Source: Pseudoduganella lutea (GTDB taxonomy: Bacteria; Pseudomonadota; Gammaproteobacteria; Burkholderiales; Burkholderiaceae_D). From it: 64,000 nucleotides of DNA. Where the stretch lies: the NCBI RefSeq assembly GCF_004209755.1, contig NZ_CP035913.1, positions 7,068,001-7,132,000 of the forward strand, given 5' to 3'. Positions 43,862 through 53,613 of this stretch are shown piece after piece; the stretch's first letter is position 1, and the number at the start of each line of letters is the position of its first letter. Position numbers and translations under genes: made by a program. The notes under the pieces are model-generated. The model was not told the DNA's origin, did no database searches, and saw only the letters and a list, made by a program, of their open reading frames with translations.

Positions 43862-46069
43862 TCAAAGCCCCGGTTGGTACTGCCGCTCCAGGTTCTTCAG
43901 CACGTCTTGCTTATAGAACAGCACGTCCTTGAACTCGCCCCGCGCATACATTTCCGCCTGGTCGTTGAAATGCGGCGATGCGGGATCGCCACTTTGCCCG
44001 CCAGCCAGGATGCTCTTCGCGCGGATCCGCGGCCCGAACTCGACAGCGGCCACGAAACTGTTGCCGCGCTCGCCATAGATGCGCTTCGTGGTCTGCTGCG
44101 ACGTCATCCCGTAGGCCGCCAGCGCCCCCCAATTGCCGGAGGCATACGGCACGGGGATGCTCGGCTTGCTGTCGTCGAACGGCTGCACAATATCCCCCGT
44201 AAGGCGCTGGAAACGGTTGATCTCACCCCATGGCGTGCGCCAGGTCCCGAAGGCGTTCTGCAGTTTGGCCGACGCACGCGTCAACGCCTCGAGCCGCTGG
44301 ATGGCGGTCAGCCGCCGTTCGACGTATTCAAGCACGGGCATGCCGGCCTCCTTGGCCGCCACGTCATAGGTCTTGACGAGATCCTGCAGCCAGTAGATGC
44401 CGAGCGACGTCGCCACGGAGGTCAGCGAATAGCGCATGTCCCAGTCGCGCAACTCGGCGATTTGACTGCCCAGGCCAGCCTTTTGCAGCGCGCTGGCCGG
44501 CGTTTCGTCGTAGGCGCGCAGCAGCAGCGGCAGCAGCGGTTCGAACGCCGTCAGCTTGCTGTCATAGGCCGCCGCGATCAGTGACTCCAGCGTGAAGTCC
44601 GCCTTGTTCTCCAGCACGCGCACGGCATGAATGCCGCGCGCATTTTCCGGATTCATCGACATATAGGCCGGATAATCCTGCTGGCGCGGGCTGTAGGGCC
44701 CGGCCGCCGAGTAGGGCCAGTTGTTCGTGTTCTGGATCCAGCCATTCTTCGGGTTGAACAGGCGGATGGTCTCCTCCACCGTGTGCAGTCCCTTCCAGTC
44801 GGTGGCAGGGTCGCTGCCGTCGACAGGCTTCGTGAAATCAAAGCGCGGATCGCGCTTCGGCACGAAATTGCCGTGGAAGTAGGCGATATTGCCGTCCGCA
44901 TCCGCATACACGGTGTTGTTCGACGAATTGGTGCGCAGTTCCATCGCCTTCCAGAAGGCCTTGTAGTCGCGCGCCTTGGTGCGCAGGTAGGACTGCTGCA
45001 GCGCCTTCAGCGGCTCGTTCATCAGCGCGACCGACACCCACTTGTCGCCCTCGCGCCGCACGACCGGCCCATGGTGCGTAAAGTAGGCGGTGACCTTCTT
45101 TTCCGCCATTCCGCCCGCCACCTTGAATGGCAGCGTGATCGCGACTTCCTTCACCGGCCGCAGCTCGCCGCCATACTTGTACCAGTACTTGCCATCTTTT
45201 TTGATGACCGTCTCAAGGAACTCGTCGATGACGTCGCCGCCGCCGGACGTGTGCATCCACCCCAGCCGGTCATTGAACCCCTGGTAGACGAAGAACTGGC
45301 CCCACGTGACGGCGCCATAGGCATTCAGGCCCGCCTCGCTGACCACATGGATCTCGGGGCGGAAATAAAACGACGTGTGCGGGTTGATCATCAATAGCGC
45401 ATTGCCGCTCTTGCTGATCTTCGGCGCGATGGCGAAACCGTTCGAGCCGCCGGGTTCCTTCATGAGAGAGGCAGCGGGGCGCGCTTGCGCCATCACGGGT
45501 ATGTCCTCGTAAAACATCTTGAGCAGCTTGACATCGACTTCCTCGATGTCGCCGCCGATGCTGCCTTCCGAGAAACTGAGCGCCATCCACGGCTCGAAGC
45601 GCGTGATCAGCGCAGGGCGCACCTGCGGATGCGTGTGCAGGTACCAGTTCAAGCCATCGGCCCACGCGGTCATCAAGGATTTGAGCCACGCGGGGCTGGC
45701 CTTGTACTGCGCCTGCAGCTCGTCCGGCCGGATGAAAAGTTTCATCCGCAGGTCGTCATACAGCGCCTTTTCGCCCTCGACCTCGGCCATGCGGCCCAGC
45801 GCCGTAATGAAATTGCGCTCGACGCGCCGGAAATCGTCTTCCGCCTGCGCATAGAGCATGCCGAATACCGCATCCGCGTCCGTCTTGCCATACACGTGCG
45901 GGATGCCCCATTTGTCGCGCAGGATCGTCACCCGCTTGGCCTGCGCCTGCAGGCGCAGCACCTCGGCGGCATCGAGTTTTGCGGCCGGCTGGCCGGCCGG
46001 AGCCGCCAGTACGGTCGCAGACATTGAAGCAAACGTCACGCATGCAAGTACGGCGGCGGTTCTCGGCAT
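43862..46069 (-). CDS. Penicillin acylase family Ntn-hydrolase
   Basis: A 735-residue periplasmic pro-enzyme. Signal peptide MPRTAAVLACVTFASMSATVLA. The alpha chain includes the WGIPHVYGKTDADAVFG start. Autocleavage is expected at GG/SN, freeing the catalytic N-terminal Ser209 (EPGGSNGFAIAP); the beta chain has the usual HTSFYFRPEIHVVSEAG and oxyanion-region NNTVYADADGNIAYFHG. Family members hydrolyse beta-lactam side chains or N-acyl-homoserine lactones; the sequence does not settle which. A ParB-like gene ends 21 bases upstream on the same strand and may be co-transcribed. Confidence 0.9.
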   Translation of the reverse strand: MPRTAAVLACVTFASMSATVLAAPAGQPAAKLDAAEVLRLQAQAKRVTILRDKWGIPHVYGKTDADAVFGMLYAQAEDDFRRVERNFITALGRMAEVEGEKALYDDLRMKLFIRPDELQAQYKASPAWLKSLMTAWADGLNWYLHTHPQVRPALITRFEPWMALSFSEGSIGGDIEEVDVKLLKMFYEDIPVMAQARPAASLMKEPGGSNGFAIAPKISKSGNALLMINPHTSFYFRPEIHVVSEAGLNAYGAVTWGQFFVYQGFNDRLGWMHTSGGGDVIDEFLETVIKKDGKYWYKYGGELRPVKEVAITLPFKVAGGMAEKKVTAYFTHHGPVVRREGDKWVSVALMNEPLKALQQSYLRTKARDYKAFWKAMELRTNSSNNTVYADADGNIAYFHGNFVPKRDPRFDFTKPVDGSDPATDWKGLHTVEETIRLFNPKNGWIQNTNNWPYSAAGPYSPRQQDYPAYMSMNPENARGIHAVRVLENKADFTLESLIAAAYDSKLTAFEPLLPLLLRAYDETPASALQKAGLGSQIAELRDWDMRYSLTSVATSLGIYWLQDLVKTYDVAAKEAGMPVLEYVERRLTAIQRLEALTRASAKLQNAFGTWRTPWGEINRFQRLTGDIVQPFDDSKPSIPVPYASGNWGALAAYGMTSQQTTKRIYGERGNSFVAAVEFGPRIRAKSILAGGQSGDPASPHFNDQAEMYARGEFKDVLFYKQDVLKNLERQYQPGL

Positions 46070-46090
46070 ATCGGGCCTTTCGATGGTTGG

Positions 46091-46942
46091 TTACGACGCG
46101 TCGACGAGCTGGTCGATGCGCTCGCGCAGCTCGGCGTTTTCGGCCCGCAGCGCCGCGTTCTTCGCCTTCAGCTCGGCGACTTCGGCGCGCAGGTGTTCCA
46201 CTTCGGTCAGCGGCTGGTCCGGCTGCGACGGCGGTTCACCGCCGTCTTCCCACGGCGCCGGCTTTGCCGGCTTCACGGGGCGCGACGCCGCACGCTGCTC
46301 GCGCACTTCCTTCGCAGCCTGCTGCAGCGACTTCTTGCCGCCGGCGACCGCATTGACCTGCTCTTCGGCCGGCAGCGTTGCGACGGTGGCAGCCGCATTG
46401 ATCGAGATGGTACCGGTGCGAACGGCTTCCACGAGTTCCGGCGTGGCCGTCTTCTGAATCTTCTCGATCTGCGAAATGGTATTGCTGGACAAGCGCGCGG
46501 CGCGGGCGATGTCCTCGCGCGACGTACGCACCTTCGGCACGGCTGCTGCATCGATGTCGGAATCGGGCGGCGTGATGGCCGCATCCTCGGCCTTGATGCG
46601 CGCGGCATCTTCCTCGATGCGCTTGGCGAGGATGTCCTTCTTGCGCAGCGCGAGCACGCCGCGCTGGAAGTCCGACACGCTGCGCCGGCCCAGGTGATTA
46701 TCGATCATCCACAGCATCACGTCTTCCATACTCTGGAAGCGCTCGTTCTGCACGACCTTGAAGGGAATGCCGTGCTGCTGGCAGATGGCATAGCGGTTAT
46801 GGCCGTCGACGAGCACGTCGCCCCACAGCACGAGCGCATCGCGGCACCCTTCGGCCAGCAGGCTGCGCTCCAGCGCCTCGTGCTCGGCCTCGGTGAGGGG
46901 CTCGATGTACGCGCGCAGCATGTCATTGATCTGGATTTGCAT
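46091..46942 (-). CDS. ParB/Srx-fold protein with C-terminal leucine zipper
   Basis: A 283-residue protein. The N-terminal ParB-like domain has WGDVLVDGHNRYAIC (the D-G-H-x-R motif of the nuclease/CTPase fold) and VMLWMIDNHLGRR. A helix-turn-helix-like region follows (SREDIARAARLSSNTISQIEKI), and the C-terminus is a heptad coiled-coil (VEHLRAEVAELKAKNAALRAENAELRERI). Start at ATG 46942 follows an AAGGAA site; a longer upstream frame lacks one. It is probably a DNA-binding regulator. No parA partner adjoins it, so a plasmid-partition role is unlikely. Its gene ends 21 bases before the acylase start. Confidence 0.75.
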   Translation of the reverse strand: MQIQINDMLRAYIEPLTEAEHEALERSLLAEGCRDALVLWGDVLVDGHNRYAICQQHGIPFKVVQNERFQSMEDVMLWMIDNHLGRRSVSDFQRGVLALRKKDILAKRIEEDAARIKAEDAAITPPDSDIDAAAVPKVRTSREDIARAARLSSNTISQIEKIQKTATPELVEAVRTGTISINAAATVATLPAEEQVNAVAGGKKSLQQAAKEVREQRAASRPVKPAKPAPWEDGGEPPSQPDQPLTEVEHLRAEVAELKAKNAALRAENAELRERIDQLVDAS

Positions 46943-47298
46943 GATTGGTGTTCCTTGAAAAAGCAAGCGGCACGCGCGAGGCGTGCCGTTCAGCATGCTA
47001 CACCAATTGAAAGGACTTGCGAAAGCCCTTCAATTTCCAGCACTTTTGCGATACCGAATATTGCCGGGAAAGTGCGGAGAGGGCCGGGCTTGTGGCGCCC
47101 TGGCTGGAATCGAATCGGCACGACCTTGCGGTCGATGGATTTAAAGGTGTGCAATTATTTCATGCAAAGGGCAATACAAATACAACTTGCAACACTTTGT
47201 GCTGATCAACGGCAACCGCGCGCACTTTTTACGTATAGTTACAGCTTGATTTACCTGCAAGCTAATTCCATCATGAAAGTCATTCGCGGAGATTGATT
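46943..47298. other. Divergent intergenic region with tRNA relic
   Basis: Between the divergent ParB-like and PEP-CTERM genes. It holds a degenerate tRNA-Leu 3' end (47093-47151, minus) and, after about 47150, lower-GC sequence with a TATAGT box near 47233-47238 that may serve the PEP-CTERM gene. Nothing else is recognised. Confidence 0.55.
47093..47151 (-). pseudogene. tRNA-Leu 3' fragment, probable displaced att copy
   Basis: On the minus strand it runs from anticodon-loop remnant (TTTAAATCCA) through the variable arm (CGACCGCAAGGTCG) and T-loop (GATTCGATTCC) to a terminal CCA. It parallels the intact tRNA-Leu 2 kb upstream in the same orientation. Only the 3' half is present, as expected of the tRNA end displaced when an element integrates. 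Confidence 0.7.
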
Positions 47299-48084
47299 AT
47301 GAGAAACTACACCAATCAGCTGGCATATCTTATTGCACTGTCGACACCAATGCTCGCTTCAGCAACGACAACAATGGCCCTGACGAGCAGCCCGCTTCAG
47401 TTTTCGGTAACCGATTTGGATCCGCATGACGGAATAGTGAGCAATATTTCAGACATTACGTATCATGCGGATATACAAACTGGGGTTCAAGCTGTTCCCT
47501 CATACTTCAATTCCGCTTCAGCATACGAACTGGGGGAAGCACACGCAGTAACTGGCTCCTCGGTCTGGGGGACCAGCGCAGCAAGTGCGACTGGGGTGTT
47601 CGGGGAATTTCAGCAGTCGTTCACGACGTCGAGCCGATTCGCTGAAGCGAACGACTTTACACAAAAGTTTTGGTCATCAGTATTCCAGGACTATAACTTT
47701 ATCCTTACAGGGAACACGCGTGTTGATGTAACCGGATACATAACGCTGACTGTCGATGCGACGCACGAACTTGGTACCGACAATTTGGAAAACTTCGCCT
47801 TCATTGGCCTTTTTGATTGGGCCACATTTCCGACCTACGATCAGGCGATCAGCTTTAACACCAGTACTCCAGGGCACTACGCGCAAGAATACGAAATCAG
47901 CTTGTCAATTGAAAACACCGTAATTCATAACAACCACATTAACATCGTTCTATCCAGCAATTTGACTACGTATAATCGCGGAAGCGTACCTCAAGTTCCT
48001 GAGCCGGCGACGGTGATGATGTTGACTGGCGGCTTCCCCTTCGCCGTATGGGCAGCGCGCAGGCGTAAAATACTCACCGCCTGA
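47299..48084 (+). CDS. PEP-CTERM sorting domain protein
   Basis: A 261-residue exported protein: signal sequence (MRNYTNQLAYLIALSTPMLASA) and a C-terminal PEP-CTERM tail, VPEPATVMMLTGG, a hydrophobic helix and the arginine cluster AARRRK. The middle is Ser/Thr/Asn-rich beta structure without a known domain. The tail is recognised by exosortase EpsH/XrtA for envelope export with exopolysaccharide. Start ATG 47299 has GGAG seven bases upstream; the TTG six bases earlier is less likely. Codon use and GC are unlike the neighbours, and it lies between a tRNA fragment and an IS66 relic: probably acquired DNA. Confidence 0.85.
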   Translation: MRNYTNQLAYLIALSTPMLASATTTMALTSSPLQFSVTDLDPHDGIVSNISDITYHADIQTGVQAVPSYFNSASAYELGEAHAVTGSSVWGTSAASATGVFGEFQQSFTTSSRFAEANDFTQKFWSSVFQDYNFILTGNTRVDVTGYITLTVDATHELGTDNLENFAFIGLFDWATFPTYDQAISFNTSTPGHYAQEYEISLSIENTVIHNNHINIVLSSNLTTYNRGSVPQVPEPATVMMLTGGFPFAVWAARRRKILTA

Positions 48085-48850
48085 AAGGTGGTTACTGCGA
48101 CCACGTGCTTGTTTCGGGGACGCTGCTGCGATCTCAGCAAAGTGCTGTGGTGGAGCGGCGATGGCCCATGCCTGCTGTGCAAGCGTCTGAAATATGGGCG
48201 TCCTAACTGGCCTCAGGCGAGCAGCGGCACCGTCACGCTGGCACTTGCGCAGCTTTCAATGTCGCTTGAACTATTGTCTGACGCCGACCGGAACGCACTT
48301 GGCGACCGGATTCGGCCTTGTCGCACTATGGGCCGCGTAAGCTTGGCGGCATGCTTGACGCCGCCGACCTGCCCGACGATATCGCGGCTTTGAAGGCCAT
48401 ACTGCTAGCCAGCGAAGCGCCTGCTGCATGCATGGAGACACCGCAGAGCAGAGCGAATCGCTTGGCGCCTCTGACCGCCGAACTGTCGAGGCGTGACGCC
48501 GAGATCGGCAGTTGAGGCTGGTATTGGCTAAGCAGGCGGCGCATGCAATTTCGCCGCAGCTCTGAAAAGCTGATCAGCAGATCGAATAACTGGAGCTCCA
48601 GCTGGAAGACCTCGAAGCGGAGAAGCTGTCGCAGAGAACCAGACACCTCCAGAGGTGGCGCTTCGCAAGAAAGCCGAACGCAAGCCGCTGCCACCCGCAT
48701 CTGCCGCCCTACCGCCAAGGCGCGAACTATGGCCGAGAAGGTGTGGAGCTTCAAGGCAGCTTGCTGGCGCTGCACATAACAATCACGGCCTGCCTCTGAC
48801 GAAGATCGAGCTGCCCGGCGCATTCGATCGTCCGCAGGGCTGCGGCTAGG
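48085..48850 (+). mobile_element. IS66-family relic (tnpB and tnpC fragments)
   Basis: From about 48109 a tnpB C-terminus is readable: FRGRCCDLSKVLWWSGDG, LLCKRLKYGRPNWP, SGTVTLALAQLSMSLE. From about 48351 the N-terminus of tnpC follows (LPDDIAALKAILLASEAP), then in shifted frames MQFRRSSEKL and QIEQLELQLEDLEAEKL-like fragments, the typical IS66 leucine-rich start. Frames shift repeatedly and stop codons interrupt; the catalytic DDE part is gone. No terminal inverted repeats are identified. It cannot encode an active transposase. Confidence 0.8.
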
Positions 48851-49098
48851 CTTCACCCGAACTGGCAGAGGAAATCGGACATTACCAGTCACGCCGCCTG
48901 CGCGAAAGCTGGTACCGGCAAGTACGGATCGCACGGCGCGGCAGTCCCAAAAGATCAGCTCGCCACACCGCTGAGAACATGACAGGCACTATACCCGGCA
49001 CCGGCACGGCAAGGTGGAGACGCCGAGAAGGTCATCTCTGCGGAACTGGAGTGCGATCTGTTGACGGTGAGCGCTTCGCTGCAAACCCGCATGAACGC

Positions 49099-49185
49099 TG
49101 GTGCCCCGGGCCGGAATCGAACCGGCACGCCCTTGCAGGCAACGGATTTTAAGTCCGGTGTGTCTACCAATTTCACCACCGGGGC
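49099..49185 (-). tRNA. tRNA-Leu(UAA)
   Basis: An 87-base cloverleaf with encoded CCA: acceptor GCCCCGG/CCGGGGC, D-arm GTG...CAC, anticodon loop CTTAAAA (UAA), a long variable arm typical of class II tRNA, and T-stem GCCGG/CCGGC with loop TTCGATT. The discriminator is A. It lies in otherwise non-coding, scarred DNA, and two decayed relatives lie downstream at 47.1 and 43.8 kb. Confidence 0.93.
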
Positions 49186-50064
49186 ACAGAGCCCGGCATT
49201 ATGACATGCTTGCAGGCTAACTTCCAGAGCAACCGGACACGCTCCCTTATTCGTGAGATGTCGATGTCTTTAACGAATAACTCAGGCTTACGCCGCAATG
49301 CCATGCCGGCACGATCGGGCCGCGTGGCTGGAATAGCTCGCCGAAGTTCTCGGCAAGCTGCCCGTCGCAAAAAAGCCTGGATCGCGTAGCAGCCCGCCCT
49401 TCAGGGCGGCAGGATTGGGGCCCGTCGGCGAGTTGGAGCAGGAACGTCCTCCTAGACGCGATACCTGATGTTATTGCCCGCACCTCTGTCTATGATCGTC
49501 GGAGGCATGCGCTTCGTCACCGTTCGCCGGAGATCATAAGGGAATATCTGTGCATTGGACATGCCCAGCGCTCCTCAGAGCAATCACGAGATCCTGGCAG
49601 TTGTACTGAGCGGTTCCTGTCCAGTCGCCTCTTGTCGCAGCTACCACCCCGACCGCGCTGATCACCTCCCCCAGTGTCCTGGCCGGATTCAATGTCAGCG
49701 TTTCAAGCTTCCCATCGGACCTACCCGGAGATTCGCGTTGTACAGCACCGAGTACCCGACCTCCATCAGGTCCACCTTGATCGAATGTGCGTCGCCTGTC
49801 AGGTAAAGTTCCTAATGCGCCTCCTGGACATCATCGAATCTGTAGATCCTGATCTCGTGTATCACGCTGGCGAGATTGCCAAGGCCAAGGGCCCCTGGAT
49901 TAACCGCTACTGCATGCGGGGCGTGATTCACGGCCGCTGCATTTCCTGACATATCCCGCGCATGATCGGCAAGAAATTTCTCCTTCTCGCGTTGCCGCAA
50001 CGATGACCGCTGTTTATCTGGCTTCCATGAGGACGATGAATGCGATCAGTCCTTCGCCTCGCAA
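49186..50064. other. Gene-free stretch between tRNA-Leu and tssM
   Basis: No gene is supported; the small frames here lack RBS and domains. Composition is mixed and lower in GC than the T6SS genes. One local palindrome of the type GCCCGCCCTTCAGGGCGGC is at about 49392-49411, near an otherwise featureless run. The region looks like eroded insert DNA. Confidence 0.55.
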
Positions 50065-53000
50065 TCACAACCCCTCCATGCACCTGAACTGCTCCAGCAC
50101 CCCACGCCGGAACGGATTCACCACGCTGCTGGCTGTCATCTCGAAGACCGCCTTTTTCCCATCCACGTCGAACGTCACCCGATACCGTTCGCTCTGAGCG
50201 GTCGTCTCCACCGTGCCCGCATCGAGCATGCGCAGCCACGCCCAGGGCCCCTCCTTGCGCAATGCGCCCTGCGCGGCGGGCGGTGTCGCGTCCAGCTGCA
50301 CCACCCCAGTGCCCTTCCCGCTCGGCACCTGGAATGTCGCGGTCCCCATAGCCCCGGGCGCCACGGCCAGTGGCTGACCATCGATGTCCAACGTCAGCTT
50401 GGTGATCGCCGGATCGAGCGACACGGGCCGCAGCGCGAAGCGCATCGAGGCAAGCTGCCCACCACCACCGAACCACGCGTCGCGAATGCGGGCGGCGCGC
50501 TGGAATTCGTCGAGCGTGCCCTGCGAAATGCCCAGTGCAGCATTGCCGGCGGTCGGGCGCCAGCGCCACTGGCTGCCGCTCATGTCCACGTATTGCGCGA
50601 GATTCTTCTGGAAGAAGTCGTCGATCATGCCGCCCGGCGCGAACAGCTTGCCGAAGTCCTCGGCGGGAATGTCGGCCGCGGCGCCGCGCCGGATCGGGTA
50701 GCGGCCGGCCACGGCCTGGCGGCAGAACGTGGCCGGGCCGGCGCGCCACAAGGCGTTCAGGCGTTCGCGTTCGCCGCCCGAGGCCAGCCCGGCGCCGCTG
50801 CTGTCGAGTGCCTTCAGCATGCCGGCCAGGGGTTCCGGCTTGCCGTCCGCTTCCAGGCGCACCTTGGCCAGCGCGTCGGCTGGCGGCGGTGGCGCGCCGG
50901 TGCGTTTGGCTGATGCAGCGGCGTCCAGGAAGACGGCGACATCCTTCAGCAACGCCAGCGTTGCGTCGAGTGGTGGCGGGGTGCCGGCGGTCAGCTTGTG
51001 GAGGGCATCGAAATGTTCGTCGACGGGGTGCATGGCCGGCGCGCCGGCGGGGGCGGCCGGCGTGCCGAGTGCGCCCTGCAGGCGCTTCGTATAGGTGCCC
51101 AGCTTGCGCATCACGCCCGCGGCGGCCGCGGGCAGCGCGTCGGGCTTGGCGGCGCCGCCCAGCGTGGTTTCCCGGCTGGCGGCCAGTAAAAACTTGCGCA
51201 GCGGGGAATCGGCGCCGCCCAGCAGGTTCGTTACCCGCGCGCCCTGCTCCATCGTGTCGAATGGCCGCACCGCCACGTCGGCCAGCAAGGCGTCCCATTG
51301 CGCGATGTAGTCATCGTAGTAGAGGCGCAGCACGGCTTGCTGCATGGCGGCGGCATCGCCGCCGGCTGCTTCCTGCCGCGCCAGCACCCAGCGCTCGGCG
51401 GCCACGTCCGACAGCGCCTCCTTGCCCGCTTCGAGGAAGCGCGCGTGGCCGGCCACGGTGAACATGCCGTTGATGCCGCGCGTGAGCGGCTCGCCGCTGC
51501 GCCGCGCCAGCACGGACGCCGCTTGCGGGCCACCGGCGCTGACGGCCGAGAATTCCTGCAGGCCGCTGGCCATCACCTGCCGCTTCAGGCTTGCATACAC
51601 GCGCTGCTCCAGCGGCATTTGCGCCAGCGCCAGGCGCGTCTCGCCAACCAGGTCGCCATCGAGCCGCGGCATCGCTTGCCCTTCCTTGAGGTTTTCCAGC
51701 AGCGCTTCCTGGTGCGCCACAAGGGCGCGCAGGCCATCTTCGCCGAGGCCGGCCTGGGCCTGCGGGTTGTCCCATGCCAGCCAGCCGGCCACCGATTCGG
51801 TATCGAAGCGGGCCGGGTCGCCCAGCATCAGATAGACCCTGAGCGTTTCGTACAGCGTGTCGGCATCGCCAGCGTTGCCGCGCCGCAGCCGCTCCTCCAT
51901 CCGCTGCTGCACGCGCGGCAGCAGCGTTTCCTGCAGCAGGCGGCGGTAGGCAATGCGGGCCGCCTCACCGAGCTTGTCGCCCTGGTACAGGCCGAAGCGC
52001 ATCGACCAGGGTGGCGACTGCTCCCGCTCCGCATAGCCGCCGGGCAGCGCGCGGGCCGCGTCCAGCAGCGGCAGGAACGGCCCGCCCGCCGCCACGCGCT
52101 TCGCCAGGTCGGCCGTGCGGGCCGCCATCTCTTTGACATAGGCGCCGTTGCGCAGGTAGCTGCCGACCATGCCGGCGGCCGTCAGCACGAACAGCAGCAC
52201 GGCGCCGCCCAGCGCACCCCATTGCAGCCAGCGGCGGCGGCGCTCCAGCGCATGGTTGACGCCGGCCATTTCCGCTTCCGGGAACATCACGTCGCGCAGT
52301 ACCCGCGTGAGGAAGTAACTGCGGCCTTCCAGCCCTTCCGGCCCACCCGCGCCATGCGGCGCGAGCACCTGGCGATCGACGCCGAACGAGGCGGCCAGCG
52401 CGCTCATCACCCGGTCCAGCGGCGTGCCCTCCTGCGTGCCGCTGCTGAAGTACACGCCGCGCAGCAGCGCGCCGGGCTCGAAGCGGTTCGGCTCGAACAC
52501 GTCCTTTAAAAACGCATTGAGCTCGTCGCGGATGCCGGCGAACTGCTGGGGAAAGCGGTAGATCAGTGCGCGCCGCTCAGGGTCGCGCTCCTGCTGCATG
52601 CGGGCCAGCACACGGCCCTGCAGGCGCTGTTCGAGCAGGTCGAATTCGCCCGAAAAGGCCGCCAGTGCGGCCGCCACCGAGACATCGGGTTTTCCCGCTT
52701 CGGGCGGGAACGTCATGCCCCATGCCTGGCCGCGCTCTTCACGGCTCAACGTGTCGAAGAACTCGACGAAGCCGGCCAGCAGGTCGCACTTGGTGACCAG
52801 CACGTACACGGGAAAGCGCAGGCCCAGTTGCTCGTGCAGCTCCTTCAGGCGGGCGCGCAGCGCGGCCACATGCGCGGCTCGCCCGGCCTCATCGCGGCGC
52901 AGCATGTCGGTCACCGACAGGGCCAGGATCACGCCATTGATGGGGCGCCGGCGGCGGTGCTTTCGCAGCAGTTGCAGGAAGCCGGTCCATGCGGCACTGT

Positions 53001-53601
53001 CCGCCTCGGCATTGCTGTCCTGGGTCGTGTAGCGGCCCGCCGTGTCGAGCAGCACCGCGTCGTCGGTGAACCACCAGTCGCAATAGCGGGTGCCGCCGAT
53101 GCCACCGATCGCCCCCTTGCCCATGACGCCGGCCAGCGGGAATTTCAGCCCGGAACGCGTGAGCGCGGTGGTCTTGCCCGTGCCGGGCGCACCGATGATC
53201 ATGTACCACGGCAGCTGGTAGAGCCCGCCCCGACCACCCGTTTTCGACTTGCGCAGGATCGCCAGCGATTCGCGCATGCGCGTCGTGAGTTCGGCCAGCT
53301 CGGCCTGCGTTTCCGGCGTCTCCTTTGTTCCCTCGGCGCCGGCCGGCTTGTTCTGCGCCGCGAGGCTTTCCATCAGCCGCAGGTTGGCCAGCTTCACAGC
53401 CAGCCGCTTGCCGCCGAACCAGAGCGCCCACAGCAGCAGCAGCGCCAGGATCCAGTACCAGCGCACCCGTTCCGATGCAAAGGGCGCACTGCCGTCGAAC
53501 GACAGCAGCGGTGCCTCGAACCAGATCACCAGCGCCAGCAACAGCACGCCCAGCAACGCCAGCACGGGCGGCTTGACCAGCCAGCGGAACAGCTTTTTCA
53601 T
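50065..53601 (-). CDS. tssM: T6SS membrane complex protein TssM (IcmF)
   Basis: A 1178-residue inner-membrane protein. Two N-terminal membrane helices (about 12-29 and 47-62), a cytoplasmic NTPase domain with Walker A GAPGTGKTT (137-145) and VLLDTAGRY, a third helix (LQWGALGGAVLLFVLTAAGMVGSYL, about 460), then the large periplasmic part with IcmF-related and C-terminal domains ending QFRCMEGL. It spans the envelope and joins TssL and the TssJ lipoprotein. It is the last gene of the minus-strand run; tssL ends 12 bases upstream. No tssJ is present in the window. Confidence 0.93.
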   Translation of the reverse strand: MKKLFRWLVKPPVLALLGVLLLALVIWFEAPLLSFDGSAPFASERVRWYWILALLLLWALWFGGKRLAVKLANLRLMESLAAQNKPAGAEGTKETPETQAELAELTTRMRESLAILRKSKTGGRGGLYQLPWYMIIGAPGTGKTTALTRSGLKFPLAGVMGKGAIGGIGGTRYCDWWFTDDAVLLDTAGRYTTQDSNAEADSAAWTGFLQLLRKHRRRRPINGVILALSVTDMLRRDEAGRAAHVAALRARLKELHEQLGLRFPVYVLVTKCDLLAGFVEFFDTLSREERGQAWGMTFPPEAGKPDVSVAAALAAFSGEFDLLEQRLQGRVLARMQQERDPERRALIYRFPQQFAGIRDELNAFLKDVFEPNRFEPGALLRGVYFSSGTQEGTPLDRVMSALAASFGVDRQVLAPHGAGGPEGLEGRSYFLTRVLRDVMFPEAEMAGVNHALERRRRWLQWGALGGAVLLFVLTAAGMVGSYLRNGAYVKEMAARTADLAKRVAAGGPFLPLLDAARALPGGYAEREQSPPWSMRFGLYQGDKLGEAARIAYRRLLQETLLPRVQQRMEERLRRGNAGDADTLYETLRVYLMLGDPARFDTESVAGWLAWDNPQAQAGLGEDGLRALVAHQEALLENLKEGQAMPRLDGDLVGETRLALAQMPLEQRVYASLKRQVMASGLQEFSAVSAGGPQAASVLARRSGEPLTRGINGMFTVAGHARFLEAGKEALSDVAAERWVLARQEAAGGDAAAMQQAVLRLYYDDYIAQWDALLADVAVRPFDTMEQGARVTNLLGGADSPLRKFLLAASRETTLGGAAKPDALPAAAAGVMRKLGTYTKRLQGALGTPAAPAGAPAMHPVDEHFDALHKLTAGTPPPLDATLALLKDVAVFLDAAASAKRTGAPPPPADALAKVRLEADGKPEPLAGMLKALDSSGAGLASGGERERLNALWRAGPATFCRQAVAGRYPIRRGAAADIPAEDFGKLFAPGGMIDDFFQKNLAQYVDMSGSQWRWRPTAGNAALGISQGTLDEFQRAARIRDAWFGGGGQLASMRFALRPVSLDPAITKLTLDIDGQPLAVAPGAMGTATFQVPSGKGTGVVQLDATPPAAQGALRKEGPWAWLRMLDAGTVETTAQSERYRVTFDVDGKKAVFEMTASSVVNPFRRGVLEQFRCMEGL

Positions 53602-53613
53602 GGAGGCTCCTCG

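Noticed and set aside
49392..49411. GC-rich palindrome considered as an IS200/IS605 end
   Set aside because: No transposase gene or relic of that family lies near; one short hairpin is not enough.
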